Origin: Flavobacteriaceae bacterium | GTDB taxonomy: Bacteria; Bacteroidota; Bacteroidia; Flavobacteriales; Flavobacteriaceae | Length of the DNA: 11,048 nt | Assembly: GCA_014763515.1 (NCBI GenBank) | Contig: JACXVH010000034.1 | Location: forward strand, 1 to 11,048 | Direction of reading: 5' to 3' | Shown here: positions 6,827 through 11,048 of the stretch, piece after piece | Layout of the letters: the number at the start of each line of letters is the position of its first letter | How positions within the stretch are numbered: position 1 is the first letter of the stretch | Notes under the pieces: model-generated | The model's input: only the letters and a program-made list of their open reading frames with translations | The model's database searches: none | Told to the model about the DNA's origin: nothing | Program-made: the position numbers and the translations under genes

Positions 6827-6861
6827 TAAAAAATCCCAGCTTAAAGTTGGGATTTTTTATT
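6825..6861. terminator. Bidirectional rho-independent terminator
   Basis: AATAAAAAATCCCA (6825-6838) is perfectly complementary to TGGGATTTTTTATT (6848-6861), and inner G-T and C-G pairs extend the stem to a five-base loop. It lies exactly between the convergent HIT and histidine kinase genes, overlaps both stop codons, and has A- and T-runs that suit both directions. Confidence 0.93.
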
Positions 6862-8020
6862 AATATACCTTTTTAAGAGAAATTTGCATCGTGGTTCCCT
6901 TCCCTATTTCAGAACTTTCTACTTTTATTTTTCCCTTGTGGTAATCTTCAACTATCCTTTTCGTTAATGAAAGACCAAGCCCCCAACCTCTCTTTTTAGT
7001 AGTATAGCCTGGTTCAAAAACTTGAGTAAATTGTTTTTTAGACAAACCTTTACCAGTATCTGTAATTTTAATTTTTACAGTATCTTCAATTTCTTCTACT
7101 ACAATTTTTAAAACACCTTTACCTTTCATAGCATCTATAGCATTCTTTACTAAATTTTCAATAGTCCAACTATGCAGTGCATGATTAATTTCAACAAAAA
7201 TAGGATGTTCAGGAGCTGTAAATGAAAAATCGACCTGTTTAGAAGTTCTTGCTTTTAAATATTCAAAGGAAGTTCTAGTTTCTTCTACAATATTTAATTT
7301 TTCTAAAACAGGTTCACTTCCTATTTTCGAAAATCTATCTGTAATAGTTTGTAAACGATTAATATCTTTTTCAATTTCTGCAATTGTAGTTTCTTCAACA
7401 TTTTCGGTTTTAAGAATTTCTAACCAACCAATTAATGAAGACAAAGGCGTTCCAATTTGATGTGCAGTTTCTTTTGCCATTCCAGCCCAAAGTTTATTTT
7501 GAGTTGCCATTTTTGTTGCTCTATAAAAATTATAAACTACAGCAGCAAAAAGAATAATAATTAACAACAGCGCAATAGGATAATACTTTAGTTTATTCAA
7601 CAAAGGAGAATTTCCATAATAAATATATTGAAACTCTTCTTCGGAAAGTTCCATTTTTATTGGAACATTTTCGGATTTAATAGATGCTAATAACCTCTGT
7701 AAATCTTTTGGGTTTTGTGCAATTTCATCAGCAATATTATTAAAATTGATAATGCTATCATTTCTATTTGTTAATATCATTGGTATACTTGTATTGGTGC
7801 TAATTAATTGAAAAGGAAGTTCAACATCAGTATACTCATTCGCATTAGCTAAAGTTTTTTGAGCCGTAGCCCAAAGTTCCATTTTTACACGCTCTTCATT
7901 TTTAAAAATTTGGAAAAAATTATAGGTATTCCAAACAATTAGAATAACAATAAAAAAAGATGATAAAATAATAAACCAGCGGGTTATATTTCGCTTGTTA
8001 GAAAACTGCATAAAAAACAT
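6860..8020 (-). CDS. Orphan membrane sensor histidine kinase
   Basis: A 386-aa protein. Membrane segments at about 14-33 and 147-165 flank a periplasmic sensor region of about 110 residues with no domain I recognise. The DHp domain has the phospho-acceptor at His187 in KETAHQIGTPLSSLIGWLE; Gln-Ile-Gly replaces the more common Glu-x-Arg/Lys. The ATPase domain shows the N box ENLVKNAIDAM (289-298), G1 box DTGKG (321-325), F box FEPGYTTK and G2 box GWGLGL (345-350). All catalytic boxes are intact. No response regulator lies nearby, so its partner is encoded elsewhere. ATGs at 8018-8020 and 8009-8011 (codons 1 and 4) are both possible starts. Confidence 0.93.
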   Translation of the reverse strand: MFFMQFSNKRNITRWFIILSSFFIVILIVWNTYNFFQIFKNEERVKMELWATAQKTLANANEYTDVELPFQLISTNTSIPMILTNRNDSIINFNNIADEIAQNPKDLQRLLASIKSENVPIKMELSEEEFQYIYYGNSPLLNKLKYYPIALLLIIILFAAVVYNFYRATKMATQNKLWAGMAKETAHQIGTPLSSLIGWLEILKTENVEETTIAEIEKDINRLQTITDRFSKIGSEPVLEKLNIVEETRTSFEYLKARTSKQVDFSFTAPEHPIFVEINHALHSWTIENLVKNAIDAMKGKGVLKIVVEEIEDTVKIKITDTGKGLSKKQFTQVFEPGYTTKKRGWGLGLSLTKRIVEDYHKGKIKVESSEIGKGTTMQISLKKVY

Positions 8021-8054
8021 TTGTTAGTAAAAATAGTAAATTAAGTAAGAAGTA

Positions 8055-8075
8055 AAAAGGCAAAAGGCAAAAGTT
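8055..8075 (+). repeat. AAAAGGC heptamer tandem repeat
   Basis: Two copies of AAAAGGC and one AAAAGTT run in tandem with a 7-bp period. The third unit is identical to units of the array inside the receptor signal-peptide region (3175-3188), so this is the same kind of heptanucleotide repeat in an intergenic site. Confidence 0.6.
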
Positions 8076-8092
8076 ACACAACACAGCATTAT

Positions 8093-8136
8093 AGCCCCGA
8101 TGGAAGTAAGCAACCTTGTTGCTCGAACAGCGGGAA
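8093..8136. repeat. REP-like imperfect hairpin element
   Basis: The element runs from AGCCCCGAT to AGCGGGA. It contains a 6-bp stem, AGCAAC (8109-8114) and GTTGCT (8118-8123), around a CTT loop, with CCCG (8096-8099) able to pair with CGGG (8131-8134) outside it. From memory, intergenic elements beginning AGCCCCGAT and ending AGCGGGA recur in Flavobacterium genomes; this looks like a diverged copy. It lies just upstream of the flavin reductase promoter. Confidence 0.5.
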
Positions 8137-8151
8137 AAAGGAATACAAAAG

Positions 8152-8185
8152 TTGTATTTCGATTCGCTTCAAATTTTTATCTTTG
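8152..8185 (+). promoter_or_regulatory. Promoter of the flavin reductase-DUF3127 operon
   Basis: TATCTTTG (8178-8185) is an exact -7 box, and TTG at 8152-8154 lies 23 bases before it. The predicted start near 8191 leaves a leader of about 12 bases before the ATG at 8203. This places the promoter inside the longer open frame that begins at TTG 8116 and argues against that upstream start. Confidence 0.7.
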
Positions 8186-8202
8186 TAAAAAACATACATT
8201 TT

Positions 8203-9078
8203 ATGTTATCTATAGATCCAAAAGAAATTTCTCCGGCAAAGGTTCAAAGCTATTTACAAGGTGCTGTTGCACCCAGACCTATTGCATTTGCCAGTACGGT
8301 TGATGAAAATGGAAAACCAAATTTATCTCCATTTAGCTTTTTTAATGTATTTAGTTCAAATCCGCCTATTTTAGTTTTTTCTCCAGCTCGTCGTGTAAGA
8401 AACAATACTGTTAAGCACACTTTAATCAATGCACAAAACACAAAAGAAGTTGTAATTAATATAGTAAATTATGACATCGTACAACAAATGTCGTTATCGA
8501 GCACAGAATATCCTGATGGAGTAAACGAGTTTGAAAAATCTGGTTTAACTATGCTAAAATCAGATGTAGTAAAACCATTTAGAGTAGCCGAAAGTCCGGT
8601 TCAATTTGAATGTAAAGTAAACGAAATTATTGCCCTAGGAGATCAAGGTGGTGCTGGAAATTTAATAATTTGTGAAGTGGTTAAAATTCACGTTAATGAG
8701 GCAGTTTTAAATGAAGCTGGCGAAATAGATCAACATAAAATAGATTTAGTAGCACGTTGTGGAGGTAATTGGTACAGTAGAGCAAACGCAGGTTTGTTTG
8801 AAGTTGAAAAACCACTAACAACATTGGGCATTGGTGTAGATAATATCCCTGATTTTGTAAAAGAAAGTCCCATTTTCGATGGAAACGATTTAGGAAAATT
8901 AGGCAATATTGAAGCCATACCAACCGAAGAAGAAATTACTACCTTTGTAAAAGAAGATTTTGCTATAAAAGCAGTTTTAAGTTCTGATGATGAACAAAAA
9001 AAATTACAACTAGCAAAAGATTTATTAGATAAAAACGAAGTATTAAAAGCTTGGAAAGTATTATTAGCAAAACGATAA
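8203..9078 (+). CDS. Flavin reductase family protein (FMN-binding split barrel)
   Basis: A 291-aa protein of the flavin reductase/DIM6-NTAB group, which binds FMN and often reduces flavin with NAD(P)H for partner oxygenases. The family N-terminus is visible: LQGAVAPRPIAFASTVDENG (residues 18-37), then NLSPFSFFNVFSSNPPILVF (40-59), then VVINIVNYDIVQQM and the SPVQFECKV strand. The C-terminal segment from about 260 on is charged and helical and lies outside the barrel. The ATG at 8203 is chosen over the in-frame TTG at 8116 because the promoter lies between them and the extra residues do not resemble the family. The DUF3127 gene follows after 10 bp. The partner enzyme and physiological substrate are unknown. 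Confidence 0.88.
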   Translation: MLSIDPKEISPAKVQSYLQGAVAPRPIAFASTVDENGKPNLSPFSFFNVFSSNPPILVFSPARRVRNNTVKHTLINAQNTKEVVINIVNYDIVQQMSLSSTEYPDGVNEFEKSGLTMLKSDVVKPFRVAESPVQFECKVNEIIALGDQGGAGNLIICEVVKIHVNEAVLNEAGEIDQHKIDLVARCGGNWYSRANAGLFEVEKPLTTLGIGVDNIPDFVKESPIFDGNDLGKLGNIEAIPTEEEITTFVKEDFAIKAVLSSDDEQKKLQLAKDLLDKNEVLKAWKVLLAKR

Positions 9079-9088
9079 AATTTTAAAA

Positions 9089-9472
9089 ATGGAAGTTACA
9101 GGAAGAATAAAAATGATTGGAGACGTTCAGCAAATTAGTGCTAGTTTCAAAAAAAGAGAAGTTGTTGTTACAACAGAAGAGCAATATCCGCAACATATAT
9201 TAGTTGAGTTTACACAAGATAAAACCGATTTGTTAAATCAATACAATGTTGGTGAACCAGTTAGAGTTTCTATTAATTTAAGAGGAAGAGAATGGACAAA
9301 TCCTCAAGGAGAAACAAGATATTTTAATTCTATTCAAGGATGGAGAGTGGAGCGTTTACAAACTGAAGCTCCTGCTGCATCATCACATCAAATGCCTCCA
9401 ATGCCTCCTTCTGATGCATTTGAACCTGCAACAAACTTTAATGAGGAAGAACACGACGATTTACCTTTCTAA
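9089..9472 (+). CDS. DUF3127 family protein with SSB-like acidic tail
   Basis: A 127-aa protein of the Bacteroidota family DUF3127. The first 90 residues are an uncharacterised, strand-rich domain that looks OB-fold-like (MEVTGRIKMIGDVQQIS, REVVVTTEEQYPQHILVEF, GEPVRVSINLRGREW, GWRVERL). A proline-rich, low-complexity linker (about 93-112, with MPPMPP) leads to an acidic end, NEEEHDDLPF. This arrangement (OB-like domain, disordered linker, acidic tip ending in Asp-Asp-hydrophobic-Pro-Phe) is that of single-stranded DNA-binding protein, whose tail ends DDDIPF. A role in binding single-stranded nucleic acid and recruiting partners is inferred, not shown. The gene is 10 bp after the flavin reductase gene and is followed by a terminator. 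Confidence 0.85.
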   Translation: MEVTGRIKMIGDVQQISASFKKREVVVTTEEQYPQHILVEFTQDKTDLLNQYNVGEPVRVSINLRGREWTNPQGETRYFNSIQGWRVERLQTEAPAASSHQMPPMPPSDAFEPATNFNEEEHDDLPF

Positions 9473-9500
9473 TAGAAAATAGAAGAAAGAGACAAGAATA

Positions 9501-9540
9501 AAGAAACCATTCAGAATAAAGTAAGAATGGTTTTTTCTTT
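9501..9540 (+). terminator. Rho-independent terminator after DUF3127 gene
   Basis: AAACCATTC (9504-9512) pairs with GAATGGTTT (9525-9533), and a T-rich run follows. Flanking sequence extends the symmetry imperfectly: GAAAATAGA after the stop codon (9475-9483) is complementary to TCTATTTTC at 9543-9551. It lies between the DUF3127 stop and the aat start, so aat probably has its own promoter. Confidence 0.85.
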
Positions 9541-9572
9541 TCTCTATTTTCATTCATCTTTTCTCTCAAAAT

Positions 9573-10211
9573 ATGTATTTCCTATCTCAAGAATTATATT
9601 TCCCACATTTTTCTGAAACTTCCCCAGAAGGAATAATTGCTATTGGTGGTGATTTATCTCCGCAACGATTAGCATTAGCCTATAAAAATGGAATTTTTCC
9701 TTGGTTTAATGATGATGAGCCTATTTTATGGTGGTGTCCAGAAGAACGAATGGTTTTGTTTTTTGAAGATTTAAAAATCTCGAAAAGCATGCGAAATGTA
9801 TTAAATCAGCAAAAATTTAAAGTTACTTTTAATACTGCCTTTAGAGACGTTATTTCTAATTGTAAGAAAATCACTCGCAAAGATCAACTTGGCACTTGGA
9901 TTACCGATGATATGGTTGAAGCTTATTGCAAACTAAACGAACTTGGCTTGGCAAAAAGTGTCGAAGTTTGGCAAAACAACGAGCTGGTTGGTGGTTTATA
10001 TGGCATAGATTTAGGTCATATTTTTTGTGGTGAAAGTATGTTCTCTAAAGTTTCAAATGCAAGTAAAGTCGCTTTTATTCACTTGGCAAAACAGTTAGAA
10101 TTAGCAAATTACAAATTACTAGATTGCCAAGTTTACAACGAACATTTAGCCTCACTTGGTTGTGTCGAAATTGATCGTGAAGATTTTATGATGATTATAA
10201 AAGCTAATTAA
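9573..10211 (+). CDS. aat: Leucyl/phenylalanyl-tRNA--protein transferase
   Basis: A 212-aa cytoplasmic enzyme of the bacterial N-end rule. It transfers Leu or Phe from charged tRNA to proteins that begin with Lys or Arg, marking them for ClpS-ClpAP. Family motifs are present in order: GIIAIGGDLSPQRL (20-33), YKNGIFPWF (37-45), the WW.P..R block as WWCPEERMVLF (53-63), GTWIT..M..AY (107-118), SVEVW (129-133), and GGLYGIDLGHIFCGESMFS (140-158) followed by NASKVA. The family more often has Ser where this protein has Cys in WWCP, and His where it has Lys in GLAKSVEVW. Both are minor departures. The gene ends tail-to-tail with the XRE gene, overlapping it by 4 bp with no terminator between. Confidence 0.95.
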   Translation: MYFLSQELYFPHFSETSPEGIIAIGGDLSPQRLALAYKNGIFPWFNDDEPILWWCPEERMVLFFEDLKISKSMRNVLNQQKFKVTFNTAFRDVISNCKKITRKDQLGTWITDDMVEAYCKLNELGLAKSVEVWQNNELVGGLYGIDLGHIFCGESMFSKVSNASKVAFIHLAKQLELANYKLLDCQVYNEHLASLGCVEIDREDFMMIIKAN

Positions 10212-10501
10212 CGCTCTTTGTTTGCTATTTTCTCTAAAGCCTCTATACGCTTTAGCATATTTTCTAAAATACCTTCGGGCATAGTGTTTACAATACCTGT
10301 TGAACAACCAATATTGCAATTTTCTGCCTTTTCTACATTATTATTTGTTGTGTTTTCTTCTAAAAAATACTCAGAATCCACTTCAAAAGTCTTGCATATT
10401 TTTTGCATTACTAAAAAATCTGGAATGGTTTTGTTGCTCTCAAAATTAGAAACCGAAGTTTGAGCAACATGTAATTTATGAGCCAGTTCTTCTTGACTCA
10501 T
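10208..10501 (-). CDS. XRE-family HTH regulator, N-terminally cut by a stop codon
   Basis: The uninterrupted frame encodes 97 aa and starts at MSQEELAHKL. Residues 2-45 are an XRE/HTH_3 domain from its second helix on: SQEELAHKLHVAQTSVSNFE with recognition helix at about 13-21, then NKTIPDFLVMQKICKTFEV. A low-complexity linker with NCNIGCS and a short C-terminal coiled-coil-like helix (MLKRIEALEKIANK) follow. The first helix of the HTH is missing from this frame, but it is present just upstream in the same frame behind a TAA at 10508-10510. The family's usual start is therefore the ATG at 10544-10546. The 97-aa product may still be made by re-initiation, but its DNA-binding domain would be incomplete. 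A pseudogene is the likeliest status. Confidence 0.72.
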   Translation of the reverse strand: MSQEELAHKLHVAQTSVSNFESNKTIPDFLVMQKICKTFEVDSEYFLEENTTNNNVEKAENCNIGCSTGIVNTMPEGILENMLKRIEALEKIANKER

Positions 10502-10546
10502 TTTGTGTTACATGCGCAACTTTCTTATTTTTGTTCCTACACTCAT
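10502..10546 (-). pseudogene. Cut-off first helix of the XRE regulator
   Basis: Reading from ATG 10544-10546 on the minus strand gives MSVGTKIRKLRM, then TAA (10508-10510), then HK and the MSQEEL start, all in one frame. The residues IRKLRM-HK match the first helix that normally precedes MSQEELA in this family. A single base change (for example in AAA, CAA or GAA) explains the stop. Confidence 0.7.
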
Positions 10547-10551
10547 TTTAT

Positions 10552-10576
10552 GTCATTGCGAGGCACGAAGCAATCT
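10552..10576. repeat. Fragment of a TCATTGCGAGG-type dispersed repeat
   Basis: The sequence GTCATTGCGAGGCACGAAGC followed by AATCT is nearly identical to a dispersed intergenic repeat I know from many bacterial genomes, including Bacteroidota. ATTGC (10555-10559) and GCAAT (10570-10574) form its short stem. Only about 25 bases are recognisable here. It lies 6 bases upstream of the ancestral XRE start and may have disrupted that gene's promoter. Confidence 0.65.
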
Positions 10577-10619
10577 AAAGCAGCTGCTATACCAAATTAT
10601 TAATATTCTGCTTAAAAAT

Positions 10620-10633
10620 AACAAATATTTGTT
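10620..10633. promoter_or_regulatory. 14-bp perfect palindrome, possible operator
   Basis: AACAAATATTTGTT is a perfect palindrome in the region between the divergent XRE and leader-peptide genes. It overlaps the TTTG proposed as the -33 element of the peptide promoter, so it is placed like an operator. AT-rich palindromes of this size can arise by chance here. Confidence 0.3.
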
Positions 10634-10661
10634 TAATTTTACCATTATTCTAATTATTTTG
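10628..10661 (+). promoter_or_regulatory. Possible promoter of the GG-leader peptide gene
   Basis: TTTG (10628-10631) is followed after 23 bases by TATTTTG (10655-10661), a one-base-short match to the -7 consensus. Transcription would start near 10668, leaving a 55-base leader. No exact TAnnTTTG box is present upstream of the gene. Confidence 0.3.
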
Positions 10662-10722
10662 TTTTTGTAAGAAAAGTAGTTTAGTAATATTAAAATATTG
10701 TATAACTTAATTTTTTAAAATT

Positions 10723-10833
10723 ATGAAAAAATTAGAATTAAACCAGATGGAAAATCTAGAAGGTGGAAAGTTTTGGGGATGGGGAAACTGGGAATGCGGA
10801 GCTTGTTCAGGGGGAGTGCAATCATGTACTTGA
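10723..10833 (+). CDS. Double-glycine leader peptide (bacteriocin/pheromone-like precursor)
   Basis: A 36-codon gene. Residues 1-15 (MKKLELNQMENLEGG) are a textbook double-glycine leader of the Bacteroidota type: Leu/Leu/Met/Leu at spaced hydrophobic positions, acidic residues and terminal Gly-Gly. Such leaders direct a precursor to a peptidase-containing ABC transporter that cuts after GG and exports the core. The core begins KFWGWGNWECGAC and is rich in Trp, Gly and Cys (Cys25, Cys28, Cys35). The frame stops at TGA (10831-10833) but continues open afterwards to 10890, and the terminator follows only the second stop. The gene is therefore probably a shortened version of a 55-codon precursor. 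No transporter or immunity gene is in the window. Confidence 0.72.
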   Translation: MKKLELNQMENLEGGKFWGWGNWECGACSGGVQSCT

Positions 10834-10890
10834 AGCTATTATGCTCTTTGGATGGTGGTAGATTATGATTGGGAACCAAGAGCTTGTTAA
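10834..10890 (+). pseudogene. In-frame continuation of the peptide gene beyond TGA
   Basis: After the TGA the same frame reads SYYALWMVVDYDWEPRAC and ends with TAA at 10888-10890. It keeps the aromatic and Cys-containing character of the core, ends in Cys, and is followed within 5 bases by the terminator stem. It probably formed the C-terminal half of the original peptide. Confidence 0.6.
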
Positions 10891-10895
10891 TAATT

Positions 10896-10925
10896 AAGGG
10901 TTTATTTTAAACCCTTTTTGTTTTT
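10896..10925 (+). terminator. Rho-independent terminator of the peptide gene
   Basis: AAGGGTTTA (10896-10904) pairs perfectly with TAAACCCTT (10908-10916) around a three-base loop, followed by TTTGTTTTT. It starts 5 bases after the TAA at 10890. Confidence 0.9.
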
Positions 10926-10964
10926 AAAAATTCTAAAAAAATCAATCTAATTGTCCGTTTGTTG

Positions 10965-11048
10965 TCATAATCCTGTAATGTTAGCAATTACAAGCCTATC
11001 GAAGAGTTTTTCTTCAAAATATCTTCTATTTAACTTATAAACAAACTC
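10965..11048 (-). CDS. IS1595-like (ISXO2-type) transposase, C-terminal end
   Basis: A minus-strand frame enters from the right edge and stops at TGA (10965-10967), giving 27 residues. It reads EFVYKLNRRYF, then EEKLFDRLVIANITGL. This resembles the C-terminal end of IS1595-family DDE transposases, in which an EF.Y..NRR motif is followed by FDRLL/V. The piece is short, so the family call is tentative. The insertion sequence would extend to the right; its near end should lie within about 35 bases after the stop, right beside the peptide terminator. I could not identify a terminal inverted repeat because the other end is outside the window. Confidence 0.5.
   Translation of the reverse strand, partial: EFVYKLNRRYFEEKLFDRLVIANITGL

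Noticed and set aside
8116..8202. TTG-initiated 29-residue N-terminal extension of the flavin reductase
   Set aside because: It starts inside the REP-like element, contains the operon's -7 box, and does not resemble the family N-terminus; ATG 8203 fits better.
8100..8303. 67-codon plus-strand frame near the flavin reductase start
   Set aside because: It overlaps the true gene in another frame and spans the repeat and promoter; the translation is low-quality and Cys-rich by chance.
8693..8923. Minus-strand open frames inside the flavin reductase gene
   Set aside because: They are antisense shadows with no start context and no recognisable product.
10218..10463. 81-codon plus-strand frame opposite the XRE gene
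   Set aside because: It is the complement of a recognisable HTH gene and has no family features.
10831..10880. TGA as a selenocysteine codon in the peptide gene
   Set aside because: No convincing SECIS-type hairpin is visible just after the TGA, and selenocysteine is not expected in such a secreted peptide; a nonsense mutation is simpler.

Overview
The window looks like a chromosomal segment of a member of the Bacteroidota, most likely a Flavobacteriaceae (Flavobacterium-like) species. The DNA is AT-rich and Shine-Dalgarno sequences are weak. Several genes have Bacteroidota-type -7 boxes (TAnnTTTG). The gene set (GGGP synthase, PnuC, DUF4301, DUF3127, TonB-dependent receptor) and the neighbourhood order are ones I associate with flavobacteria. 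All identifications come from reading the sequence; no database search was run.

Region 1 (1-2874, + strand) is a tightly packed, probably co-transcribed block. It holds the 3' end of a geranylgeranylglyceryl phosphate synthase gene, a PnuC-type vitamin transporter (2 bp gap), a DUF4301 protein (25 bp overlap) and the ribosome-rescue hydrolase ArfB (11 bp overlap). Region 2 (2875-5369) starts with heptanucleotide repeats and a -7 promoter box, followed by a TPP riboswitch. The riboswitch leads into a 728-aa TonB-dependent receptor that is therefore probably a thiamine (or thiamine-derivative) outer-membrane receptor. Its signal peptide is encoded by heptamer tandem repeats. A symmetrical terminator closes the gene.

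Region 3 (5368-8020) holds a minus-strand lipoprotein with a Rieske-like layout that has lost both ligand histidines. It is divergent from a greA-HIT operon whose leader begins with a hairpin. A perfect bidirectional terminator follows, then a minus-strand orphan sensor histidine kinase. Region 4 (8021-10211) has a REP-like hairpin and heptamer repeats, then a flavin reductase-DUF3127 pair and the N-end-rule enzyme gene aat. The DUF3127 protein carries an SSB-like acidic tail.

Region 5 (10208-11048) is an accessory, apparently decaying patch and the most interesting part. An XRE-family regulator gene is cut by a TAA codon at codon 13 of its ancestral frame. Next come a fragment of a widespread TCATTGCGAGG repeat, a 14-bp palindrome, and a short double-glycine-leader (bacteriocin or pheromone-like) peptide gene. 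The peptide's frame carries a TGA at codon 37 but continues open for 18 more codons to a TAA placed just before a strong terminator. Last is the C-terminal end of an IS1595-like transposase running off the window. Together they suggest a small-peptide locus eroded by point mutations and mobile DNA, or, less likely, one with a recoded stop.
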